From Chryseobacterium gleum (GTDB taxonomy: Bacteria; Bacteroidota; Bacteroidia; Flavobacteriales_D; Crocinitomicaceae): DNA of 5,691 nt. The translations under genes and the position numbers were made by a program. The notes below the pieces were generated by a model that saw nothing but the letters and a program-made list of their open reading frames with translations, was not told the origin of the DNA and made no database searches. Location of the stretch: positions 1 to 5,691 of the forward strand of contig CALPSU020000178.1 of NCBI GenBank assembly GCA_943326315.2, written 5' to 3'. Positions 1-5,691 of the stretch are shown piece after piece (within the stretch, counting starts at the first letter, position 1; each line of letters begins with the position of its first letter).

Positions 1-1095
1 TTCAGAAATTTTATCTGTTACCAATATACCATAACCTTTCCCTAGCATTTCAGGTAAAAGTTGATATATTTCAAGTCGATTTGGATCAGATTTTAGTTTT
101 GAAGTTACAGTTTTAATGATACTTTTTTCTTCTTCTACTTTTTGAAGTTCTTCTTTGTATTTAGCGACCTCAGTATATAAAGTTGCTTCATATGCATCAG
201 GATCCTTAAAATCTGAACGGATTTGAAGTAGCATCAAACTATCTTGAACTTCTTCTAGTTTATTGCTTAATGATACAATTTGCCCATCAATATATTTTAT
301 TACATTTTCATCACCTTCACGTTTATTTCCTTCATCAAAACCTAAAAATGTTGTTGCAACAGCTAAAGTAATATCATGGCATAATTGTGGATGTTGACCA
401 GTGTATAAAATTTGAATTGTTTTAGCAGCCTCATTAACAGGAATGACTTGAAGCCCAGGTAATAATTTATTAGTTAAATTCATCACACTGTTAAATTGAA
501 AAAATATTTGATTTATTTCTGAAGCATTTTTTAATTCATTGATATTATTTGACCTAATAACAATGTCAAAATGTTGGTTAATTAAATGTTGGTTTACTTT
601 ACCTTTAATACCAAATTTTCTTCCTCCGTGAACATAATCTAAAAATAAATTATATTCATTATCAATTGTCAATATTACAGGAACATCTACTAAAGAAGAA
701 TCTTTCAAAGTATACGTCTGAACATAAAAATCACCAGATTTGTATTTATCTTCTGCTAAAACTGAGCCTTTAGAGAAGTAACTGATAGGATAATTTAAAG
801 ATTTTATTGCCTGAATGAATAGCATTTGAGACTTTAAAATTTCTATTTCTGATGACAAATCTCCATCACCCTTGTCTCTACCTTCAATACCCATTAGTTC
901 TTTTGCTTGATCTTGGCTTCCTAGTTGAAGAAGCATGGTCGACTCAAAGGTTGGTTTTGTGTAACGTAAATAAAAGAATGCTATTGTTCCAAAAAATGCC
1001 ATAAAACCAATTGGAGCCCACCAATATCTTTTTAAGACAGTATAGAGAATTTGTAAATCAAACTCTTTATTGACAATTTTTATTTTTTCTTTCAA
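1..1095 (-). CDS. Polysaccharide co-polymerase / chain-length determinant (Wzc/GumC-like), 3' end beyond window
   Basis: Read on the minus strand, this frame is open for 365 codons from a TTG at 1095-1093 to the window edge. The N-terminus is charged. Residues about 12-26 (FDLQILYTVLKRYWW) lead into a membrane helix at about 27-43, followed by LRYTKPTFESTMLLQ, the usual start of a Wzz-type periplasmic domain. Residues about 265-340 are rich in Glu, Lys, Leu and Gln and look coiled-coil. This layout is that of inner-membrane PCP proteins, which set chain length and bridge to the outer-membrane exporter. The second membrane helix and any C-terminal tyrosine-kinase domain would lie outside the window, so Wzc-like (with kinase) and GumC-like (without) cannot be told apart. 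TTG is chosen because an in-frame stop lies at 1116-1114 and the first ATG (residue 32) falls inside the membrane helix. It starts 4 bases after the stop of the export lipoprotein, which suggests translational coupling. Confidence 0.88.
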   Translation of the reverse strand, partial: MKEKIKIVNKEFDLQILYTVLKRYWWAPIGFMAFFGTIAFFYLRYTKPTFESTMLLQLGSQDQAKELMGIEGRDKGDGDLSSEIEILKSQMLFIQAIKSLNYPISYFSKGSVLAEDKYKSGDFYVQTYTLKDSSLVDVPVILTIDNEYNLFLDYVHGGRKFGIKGKVNQHLINQHFDIVIRSNNINELKNASEINQIFFQFNSVMNLTNKLLPGLQVIPVNEAAKTIQILYTGQHPQLCHDITLAVATTFLGFDEGNKREGDENVIKYIDGQIVSLSNKLEEVQDSLMLLQIRSDFKDPDAYEATLYTEVAKYKEELQKVEEEKSIIKTVTSKLKSDPNRLEIYQLLPEMLGKGYGILVTDKISE

Positions 1096-1099
1096 TTGT

Positions 1100-1930
1100 T
1101 TAGAATTTTTTAATTAATGTAAAAACTATTACAGCAGAGGATATTAATGTTGAGATAGGTGCAAATTCTGAAATTGTCGCCATGATCAATTTTTCTCGAG
1201 GTTCAATATATATATAATCGTCACCTTGAATTATCATATCAGAGTATTTTAATCCCTCAATTGTAGAAAGATCAATTAAATATATCTCTCTTTTATCTTT
1301 TACTTTTCTCATAATTCGTATTAGACTAGAATTTCCTATTGTTGAAATTCCACCAGTGTTTGCTAATACTTCTAAAAGTGTGGTATTATTATTAATTAAT
1401 TGAACTACGCTAGCTGAATTAGCAGTTCCATTGAAAACCATACATCTACGATTACTAACTCTAAGCTGAATGAATGGGTCTTGATATTGATTTTTTAACA
1501 GAAATTCTAATGTGTCTTGACATTGTTGAATCGTAAGCCCCGCTACATATAATTCACCTATTATAGGAATGTCAGCAGTACCATTGTTCTTTACTAAAAA
1601 ACCGTTTAGTGAGTTTAAATTATTAATGTTACCGCTACCGCTAACGTTACCATTAATAGAACTCCCACTTCCTCTAGCAGAACCTTCAACTGAAGTTGCG
1701 GTTAAAGCTTCAATTAAATTTTTACCCCCATTGGTATTAATATCAATCGTTAATCTGTCATTAACTGCGATTTTATAATCTTCATATGGATTTAATGGAA
1801 TTGAATCATAAACAAAAGAGCCGTCTTTAGGAATTTTAAACATTCTCTCACGATTGATAAAACAGCTATTTAGAGATAATAGTAAAACCAGTGTAATACC
1901 TAATTGTGTTTTGTATTTCAAAAAGATCAT
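1100..1930 (-). CDS. Outer-membrane polysaccharide export lipoprotein (OPX, Wza-like)
   Basis: The 276-residue product begins with a lipoprotein signal: Lys-containing n-region, hydrophobic LGITLVLLLSL and lipobox L20-N-S-C23, so Cys23 is the predicted lipidated residue. Residues about 50-165 form the polysaccharide export domain (YKIAVNDRLTIDI, then DIPIIGELYVAGLTIQQ and DPFIQLRVSNRR). An SLBB-like domain follows at about 167-245 (LLEVLANTGGI, then GDDYIYIEPRE). Residues 255-272 form a hydrophobic C-terminal segment that probably crosses the outer membrane. Proteins of this family form the outer-membrane exit channel for capsule or exopolysaccharide and work with a PCP, which is the next gene. 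It is shorter than E. coli Wza, as is common for Bacteroidota OPX proteins. One oddity is a Gly/Ser/Asn-rich stretch at about 83-110 that splits the export domain. The start ATG overlaps the glycosyltransferase stop as ATGA. Family assignment is secure; the exported polymer is unknown. Confidence 0.93.
   Translation of the reverse strand: MIFLKYKTQLGITLVLLLSLNSCFINRERMFKIPKDGSFVYDSIPLNPYEDYKIAVNDRLTIDINTNGGKNLIEALTATSVEGSARGSGSSINGNVSGSGNINNLNSLNGFLVKNNGTADIPIIGELYVAGLTIQQCQDTLEFLLKNQYQDPFIQLRVSNRRCMVFNGTANSASVVQLINNNTTLLEVLANTGGISTIGNSSLIRIMRKVKDKREIYLIDLSTIEGLKYSDMIIQGDDYIYIEPREKLIMATISEFAPISTLISSAVIVFTLIKKF
1601..1684 (-). other. Gly/Ser/Asn-rich low-complexity insert within the OPX protein
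   Basis: This segment encodes residues about 83-110 of the export lipoprotein, between the first export-domain strand (RLTIDI) and the conserved GTADIPIIGELYVAG part. The residues are almost all Gly, Ser and Asn (for example GSARGSGSSINGN, then VSGSGNINN). In the DNA, short GGTAAC, GTTAGC and GGTAGC units recur, and the stretch is richer in G+C than its surroundings. It reads as a flexible surface loop, perhaps grown by replication slippage. Its function, if any, is not evident from sequence. Confidence 0.6.
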
Positions 1931-3102
1931 TTATTTTTCTTTTTATTCAATAAAAGTTGATAATATTCATCCATATTTTTAACTAAAGTTGAATAGTGAA
2001 ATTTTGTTTTTACAAAAATCCAGCCATTTTTTGAAAGTCGAGTTCTTTCATTTTCATCTTCGATCAAAAGTAATAATTTTTCAACGAATAAAGTTACATT
2101 ATTTTTTGGAATAATCCAGCCTGTTTCACCGTCTAAAACAATGTCTCTAACTCCACCCACATCTGTTGTTACAATAGGTAAATCTCCAGCTTGTGCTTCA
2201 ATTAAACTTACAGGTGTTCCTTCGTTATCTGAGGTTAAACATAAAACATCCATTCCTGCGTTGAATTCGCCGATATTTTTTATCCAAGAAGTCATTTTAA
2301 TAGCATTTTCAAATTGTTGATTTATTGCATTTACTTTAAGTTCTATATTTTCTCTTTCTTCACCATCCCCAACAATAAAAAACTTTATTTTTTTAGTTGT
2401 TTTATTTAATATTTTTTCGGCAATTTCTAAAAATAATGAATGATTTTTAACAGGTGCTAATCTCCCAACTATAGCAATAGCTATTTCATCTTTCTTAATA
2501 TCGAATCTTTCTCTTATTATTTTTCTATTTTCTTCTTTATTCAAGTGAAATTTTTCTAAATCAAATCCTAATGGAATTACTTGAATTTTTGAAGCTGGAC
2601 ATATTTTGTGAATTTCAGATAATTCATGTTTTTGAATGTCAGAAATAGCAATTATTCCATCCGATTTTGCAGCTAATTTACGTTCTATAAATTTGAATAT
2701 ATAGGTTTTTACTTTTCCAAAGTAGGAATGGAACACATGTCCATGAAAAGTATGAACAACGATAGGTACTTTACACGCAAATGCAGCTTTTCTGCCTAGA
2801 GCACCTGCTTTTGCTGCATGTGTATGAACAATGTCAGGTTTAAATTCTTTTATGATTTGTTTAATTTTTTTATACGCAGCTCTATCACTTTTAAAACTAG
2901 GAATACGTTGCATTTCACTAATTATCATTGGGTTTAATCCATATTGTTCTAATACATGGAGTGAATCAGTTTCACTTTCTTCGTGTTCTCCCCCAATAAG
3001 TAATGTTTCATACTTGTCATCCATAAAACGTGTTAAAAATGTCGCGTTGTACGTTGGACCACCTAAATTAAATCTGTTTATTATTCTTAGAACTCTTGGC
3101 AT
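1927..3102 (-). CDS. Glycosyltransferase, GT4 family (GT-B fold), surface polysaccharide synthesis
   Basis: The 391-residue product has the features of retaining GT-B transferases of family GT4. The N-terminal Rossmann-like domain opens with VLRIINRFNLGGP (residues 4-16), whose NLGGP is the typical acceptor-side glycine loop. It continues with DIVHTHAAKAGALGR (90-104) and VHTFHGH (116-122). The C-terminal nucleotide-sugar domain has AIVGRLAPVKNH (210-221) with Arg214 and Lys219 in the usual phosphate-contacting positions, then FFIVGDGEER (241-250). The EX7E motif is Glu294-Glu302 in SDNEGTPVSLIEAQ, followed by PIVTTDVGG. Length is normal and no membrane segment is apparent, so it should work in the cytoplasm on a lipid-linked sugar at the inner membrane. 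The sugar donor and acceptor cannot be read from sequence. It is the first visible gene of the minus-strand operon, and its TGA overlaps the OPX start by 4 bases. Confidence 0.92.
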   Translation of the reverse strand: MPRVLRIINRFNLGGPTYNATFLTRFMDDKYETLLIGGEHEESETDSLHVLEQYGLNPMIISEMQRIPSFKSDRAAYKKIKQIIKEFKPDIVHTHAAKAGALGRKAAFACKVPIVVHTFHGHVFHSYFGKVKTYIFKFIERKLAAKSDGIIAISDIQKHELSEIHKICPASKIQVIPLGFDLEKFHLNKEENRKIIRERFDIKKDEIAIAIVGRLAPVKNHSLFLEIAEKILNKTTKKIKFFIVGDGEERENIELKVNAINQQFENAIKMTSWIKNIGEFNAGMDVLCLTSDNEGTPVSLIEAQAGDLPIVTTDVGGVRDIVLDGETGWIIPKNNVTLFVEKLLLLIEDENERTRLSKNGWIFVKTKFHYSTLVKNMDEYYQLLLNKKKNK

Positions 3103-3198
3103 TTAATTTGTTTTTCTGTAATTTCGAACGTTAATCTAATTAATTGCTAGTATTTATTTGATAATTAATTTAGTAACGAATTTCATCAAAAATTAAGC
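3103..3198. promoter_or_regulatory. Divergent intergenic region between the glycosyltransferase operon and dacB
   Basis: These 96 bases separate two outward-facing start codons (ATG on the minus strand at 3102-3100, GTG on the plus strand at 3199), so both transcripts would be expected to start here or within a longer shared control region. I looked for the Bacteroidota promoter pattern (-33 TTG, -7 TAnnTTTG) on both strands and found no good match. The nearest is TTTATTTG at 3153-3160 on the plus strand, without a properly spaced TTG. Neither start has a Shine-Dalgarno sequence. The leaders are A/T-rich, as usual for this phylum. The region holds the dyad listed separately. Confidence 0.4.
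3129..3178. repeat. Imperfect inverted repeat (15 paired bases) in the divergent intergenic region
   Basis: CGTTA (3129-3133) is complementary to TAACG (3174-3178), CTA (3136-3138) to TAG (3171-3173), and ATTAATT (3139-3145) to AATTAAT (3163-3169). Only AT (3134-3135) and one T (3170) are left unpaired, and the arms enclose a 17-base spacer. It could be an operator for a dimeric regulator, or a leader hairpin ending 20 bases before the dacB start. There is no T-run after either arm, so it is not a typical terminator. The AT-rich composition makes part of the match expected by chance, since AATTAATT is itself palindromic. The CGTTA/TAACG ends are the more telling part. Confidence 0.35.
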
Positions 3199-4665
3199 GT
3201 GAAGATACTAAGAAACTGTGTTATTTTTATCATTATCTGTTTCCAATTTGTAAGTGCTCAAAATTCGGTTCAGGATGCTTTGGTTGTTTTTAAAAATAAT
3301 TCAGCTTTTTTTAATGCTTCAATTTCATTCTGTGCAATCGATCTTTCCAATGGGACAACCATTGCAGAATTGAATCCAAACTTATCATTATCGCCCGCTT
3401 CTATAACAAAATTATTTTCGACAGCAACTGCTTTTGAAGTTTTAGGATCTGATTACAAGCCTTCTACTCGATTTTATATTGAAGGTGAATTAGATTCAAA
3501 TGGAATCTTAAATGGTAATTTATGGATTCGAGGTGGTGGAGATGCTTCGGTAGGAAGTAAATATTTCAATCAAGATGGAAATGAAACTGATTTTTTAAAA
3601 TTGTGGTGTGATACCTTGAAACATTTAGGAATAAAAAGTATTACAGGTTCTGTTATAGGGGATGCTTCCGAATTTGGTTATTCTGGTGTTCCTGATGGTT
3701 GGAATTGGTCAGACATGGGTAATTATTATGGTGCCGGACCATCTGGATTGGTTTTGTATGATAATATGATACGCTATACTTTTAAAACTGGAAATTTTGT
3801 AGGTGCTAAAACAGAATTACTTTCAATTTTTCCAGAAATACCTAATTTTCAATTTCACAATTATATAACCTCTTCAAAAAAAGGGGGAGATAATTCTTTT
3901 ATTTTTGGAGCACCATATTCATTAGATCGATTTGGTAATGGTACTTTACCATTAAATTCTAGAGCATTTATAGTGAAAGGAAGTATGCCTGATCCAGAAT
4001 ATCAATTAGCTTATGAATTTGAAAAAAAGTTAATTGAAAATGGAATCATGGTAGGTACGGGAATTAAAACTGCAAGACAAATTGATTCTAGCAAGCCAAA
4101 TATTCGTTATTTAAATGGTTATAAATTGATTTATGAATATTTTGGCGAATCTGTCCTTTCTATAGCTTCTCATACCAACATGAAGAGTGTAAATTTATTT
4201 GCTGAAGAGTTATTGTGTCTGTCTGGCTATAAATTATCTGGATACGGTAATACTGAAAGTTCTTTGAAACAACTTGAGAGATTTTGGAATAAACGTATCG
4301 ATTTTACGGGTTTATATCTAAAAGATGGTAGTGGATTGTCACGATCTAATGCAATTAGTGCAAGACATTTTTGTAGTTTATTACAAGAGATGTATAAATC
4401 AAAAAATTACACTGATTTTTTATCTACACTTCCATTAGCAGGTTGTTCAGGAACATTGTCCGGAGTTTGTAAGAATCAATTGGGACATGGTAAAATTAAA
4501 GCAAAAAGCGGTACTATGAATAGAGTAAAATCTTATTCTGGTTATGTAGATTCAGACTCAGGGAAGAAAATAGCTTTTGCAATAATCGTTAATAATTTTA
4601 ATTGTTCTTCATCTATGGTTGTAGATCAAATGGAGAAAATATTTAACGCAATGGCAGTTTACTAA
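3199..4665 (+). CDS. dacB: D-alanyl-D-alanine carboxypeptidase/endopeptidase, PBP4 type (peptidase family S13)
   Basis: The 488-residue product starts with a Sec signal peptide (MKILRNCVIFIIICFQFVSA, likely cleaved after Ala20), so it acts in the periplasm, trimming or cutting peptide cross-links of peptidoglycan. All three penicillin-binding motifs are present in S13 order: SxxK as S68-I-T-K71 in SPASITKLFS; SxN as S330-V-N332 in SVNLFAEELL; and KTG as K436-S-G438 in KAKSGTM, with Ser in place of the usual Thr. The family signature DGSGLSRSN is at 376-384. The roughly 260 residues between the first two motifs fit the extra domains typical of class C low-molecular-mass PBPs, and total length is close to E. 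coli PBP4 (477). The start is GTG; there is no nearby in-frame ATG, and this start gives a complete signal peptide. It is divergent from the polysaccharide operon and leads the plus-strand group. Confidence 0.94.
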   Translation: MKILRNCVIFIIICFQFVSAQNSVQDALVVFKNNSAFFNASISFCAIDLSNGTTIAELNPNLSLSPASITKLFSTATAFEVLGSDYKPSTRFYIEGELDSNGILNGNLWIRGGGDASVGSKYFNQDGNETDFLKLWCDTLKHLGIKSITGSVIGDASEFGYSGVPDGWNWSDMGNYYGAGPSGLVLYDNMIRYTFKTGNFVGAKTELLSIFPEIPNFQFHNYITSSKKGGDNSFIFGAPYSLDRFGNGTLPLNSRAFIVKGSMPDPEYQLAYEFEKKLIENGIMVGTGIKTARQIDSSKPNIRYLNGYKLIYEYFGESVLSIASHTNMKSVNLFAEELLCLSGYKLSGYGNTESSLKQLERFWNKRIDFTGLYLKDGSGLSRSNAISARHFCSLLQEMYKSKNYTDFLSTLPLAGCSGTLSGVCKNQLGHGKIKAKSGTMNRVKSYSGYVDSDSGKKIAFAIIVNNFNCSSSMVVDQMEKIFNAMAVY

Positions 4666-4702
4666 GTTTTAGATTATAATATAGAAATTTAAATAAATAA
4701 AA

Positions 4703-5218
4703 ATGACTTTAATTATACCTTGTAGAGGATTTGAGCCCCAATTTGGGGAAGATTGTTTTTTAGCACCAAATGCAACAATTATTGGCGATGTTATTACTGG
4801 AGATCAATGTTCAATTTGGTTTAATGCAGTTGTTAGGGGGGATGTTAATTCCATTCGAATTGGTAATAAAGTAAATATTCAAGACGGTGCTGTCATTCAT
4901 GCTACATATGAAAAAACAAAAGTAGAATTGGGTAACAACGTATCAATAGGACACAATGCTTTGGTTCATGGTTGTACAATAGAAGATAATGTTCTTATTG
5001 GTATGGGCGCAATAGTAATGGATAATTGTTACATTGAATCTAATTGTATTATTGCTGCTGGAGCAGTTTTACTTGAAGGGACAAGAGTAGAAAGCGGAAG
5101 TATTTATGCTGGAGTACCTGCAAAAAAAGTAAAGAATTTAAGTAAAGAATTGTTTGAAGGAGAAGTACAAAGAATTGCGAATAATTATATCATGTATTCT
5201 AGTTGGTTTAAGAAATGA
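4703..5218 (+). CDS. Gamma-class carbonic anhydrase family protein (left-handed beta-helix, YrdA/PaaY-like)
   Basis: The 171-residue product is made of hexapeptide repeats (for example APNATIIGDV, NKVNIQDGAVIH, NNVSIGHNALVHG, DNVLIGMGAIV), which fold as a left-handed beta-helix and normally trimerise. The metal ligands of the gamma carbonic anhydrase family are in place: His66, then His84 and His89 in GHNALVH. Conserved residues around the site are also present: Arg45-Gly-Asp47, and Asn58, Gln60 and Asp61 in NIQDG. A C-terminal helix follows the GVPAKKVK turn at 137-144. There is no signal peptide, so it is cytoplasmic. Many family members bind zinc or iron, but not all have measurable CO2 hydration activity, so enzyme activity is inferred only. 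It starts 37 bases after dacB, with no visible terminator between, and overlaps the haemoglobin gene by 4 bases (ATGA). Confidence 0.93.
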   Translation: MTLIIPCRGFEPQFGEDCFLAPNATIIGDVITGDQCSIWFNAVVRGDVNSIRIGNKVNIQDGAVIHATYEKTKVELGNNVSIGHNALVHGCTIEDNVLIGMGAIVMDNCYIESNCIIAAGAVLLEGTRVESGSIYAGVPAKKVKNLSKELFEGEVQRIANNYIMYSSWFKK

Positions 5219-5565
5219 GGGATATTCAAACAAAAGAGGATATTACTCAATTAGTTGATGTATTCTATGGAAAAATAATGAAAGATGCGTTATTATCTCC
5301 ATTTTTTAAACATTTAAATTTAACTGTACATTTACCTAAAATGGTTCAATTTTGGTCGTTTGTTCTAATTGATGAGGCTGGGTATTCAACTAATGTAGTA
5401 GATAAACATATGAAAATGCCACTATCAAAAAATCATTTTGACCGATGGATCTCGCTTTTTAATGTAACATTAGATGAGTTGTTTAAAGGTGATAAAGTAG
5501 AATTAGCAAAACAAAGAGCATTGACAATAGCATGGACAACAGAGCATAAATTAAAACAGAATTAA
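5215..5565 (+). CDS. Group III truncated haemoglobin
   Basis: The 116-residue product is the length of a 2-on-2 truncated globin. Aligned by eye with Campylobacter jejuni Ctb, the key residues are present: B10 Tyr18 (VFYGKI), E7 His39 (VHLPKM), E15 Trp47 (QFW), proximal F8 His65 (DKHMKMP) and G8 Trp78 (DRWISLF). His E7 with Trp G8 and no glycine-rich insert marks group III. Such proteins bind O2 and NO with high affinity. Proposed roles are handling of O2 or reactive nitrogen species, and most are not settled. It has no signal peptide, so it is cytoplasmic. The ATG overlaps the stop of the carbonic-anhydrase-family gene as ATGA, so the two are probably co-translated. An alternative downstream start is unlikely, because the next Met (residue 22) would remove the B helix and Tyr18. 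Confidence 0.93.
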   Translation: MRDIQTKEDITQLVDVFYGKIMKDALLSPFFKHLNLTVHLPKMVQFWSFVLIDEAGYSTNVVDKHMKMPLSKNHFDRWISLFNVTLDELFKGDKVELAKQRALTIAWTTEHKLKQN

Positions 5566-5590
5566 TAACTTACCTTTTTCAGCATCAATC

Positions 5591-5691
5591 TCAATTAAAT
5601 TTTATAGCCTTTACTGGATTTACTCTCGTTATAACATAACTAGGAATAATTAAAGCTAAAACACAAATTATTAATGTTCCAATATTTAGAA
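5591..5691 (-). CDS. C-terminal end of an FtsX/MacB/LolE-like ABC transporter permease (5' part beyond window)
   Basis: The minus-strand frame from 5689 to the TGA at 5593-5591 encodes 32 residues: a hydrophobic helix (LNIGTLIICVLALIIPSYVI) followed by TRVNPVKAIKFN and the stop. A last membrane helix running into P-S-Y-(I/V)-I-(T/S)-x-(V/I)-x-P-(V/A)-K-A-I-(R/K)-F is the characteristic ending of FtsX-domain permeases of the MacB/LolC/LolE group in Bacteroidota, which sit in the inner membrane and move lipoproteins or other substrates with an ATPase partner. Too little is present to name the substrate. It converges on the haemoglobin gene across 25 bases, in which I see no terminator hairpin. 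Confidence 0.72.
   Translation of the reverse strand, partial: LNIGTLIICVLALIIPSYVITRVNPVKAIKFN

Noticed and set aside
1622..1657. ATTAATG and CATTAAT as a 7-base inverted repeat with a 22-base spacer
   Set aside because: It sits inside coding sequence for the Asn/Ser/Gly-rich stretch and follows from repeated Asn, Ile and Gly codons; there are no insertion-element features around it.
1569..1778. A 69-codon open frame on the plus strand, rich in Leu and Pro
   Set aside because: It lies opposite the OPX gene over its low-complexity part. The Leu/Pro repeats are just the reverse complement of the Gly/Ser/Asn codons, and there is no independent start signal.
2831..3106. A 91-codon open frame on the plus strand
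   Set aside because: It is antisense to the N-terminal half of the glycosyltransferase, whose motifs are clear, and the translation resembles no known protein type.
3153..3160. TTTATTTG as a possible Bacteroidota -7 promoter element for dacB
   Set aside because: It misses the TA at the first two positions of TAnnTTTG, and the only nearby upstream TTG (3144-3146) is far too close to serve as the -33 element.
4666..4702. Possible promoter or terminator between dacB and the carbonic-anhydrase-family gene
   Set aside because: The 37 bases are plain A/T-rich sequence with no TAnnTTTG match and no hairpin; read-through from dacB is the simpler view.
5566..5590. Possible bidirectional terminator between the haemoglobin gene and the permease gene
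   Set aside because: The 25 bases contain a short T-run but no inverted repeat able to form a hairpin on either strand.
1..5691. CRISPR array, tRNA/rRNA genes, insertion sequences, toxin-antitoxin or phage genes
   Set aside because: No spaced direct repeats, cloverleaf-like segments, transposase motifs or small paired genes were seen; nearly all the window is accounted for by seven ordinary genes.

Overview
The window is AT-rich DNA, roughly two-thirds A+T by eye, and almost entirely protein-coding. The gene set points to Bacteroidota, most likely a flavobacterium-like member. Three things support this: a short lipoprotein-type polysaccharide export protein with a C-terminal membrane helix, next to a Wzc/GumC-like chain-length protein; the absence of Shine-Dalgarno sequences with A/T-rich leaders instead; and a group III truncated haemoglobin and a PBP4 of the kind common in that phylum. 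The assignment rests on protein style, not on a marker gene.

Left half, minus strand (3102 down to 1): a surface-polysaccharide operon read right to left. It starts with a GT4-type glycosyltransferase (1927-3102). An outer-membrane polysaccharide export lipoprotein (OPX, 1100-1930) follows, joined by a 4-base ATGA overlap. Then comes a polysaccharide co-polymerase / chain-length determinant (PCP, 1-1095, cut by the window edge), which begins at a TTG codon 4 bases after the OPX stop. The likely division of labour is that the glycosyltransferase adds a sugar to the lipid-linked repeat, the PCP governs chain length and couples the inner membrane to export, and the OPX carries the chain across the outer membrane. 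No flippase, polymerase or initiating sugar transferase is visible, so this looks like one edge of a larger cluster or a small dispersed export operon.

Middle (3103-3198): a 96-base divergent intergenic region with an imperfect 15-bp dyad and no convincing promoter match.

Right half, plus strand (3199-5565): a PBP4-type D-Ala-D-Ala carboxypeptidase/endopeptidase (dacB, GTG start), then a gamma-carbonic-anhydrase-family hexapeptide protein 37 bases downstream, then a group III truncated haemoglobin joined to it by another ATGA overlap. The first is peptidoglycan remodelling; the last two are cytoplasmic and possibly metabolic or redox in role.

Right edge (5591-5691, minus strand): the last 32 whole codons of an FtsX/MacB-like ABC transporter permease, convergent with the haemoglobin gene.

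No RNA gene, mobile element, CRISPR array or clear terminator was found. I see no obviously new multi-gene system. The points most worth checking are the coupled carbonic-anhydrase/haemoglobin pair, the Gly/Ser/Asn-rich insert in the OPX protein, and the intergenic dyad.
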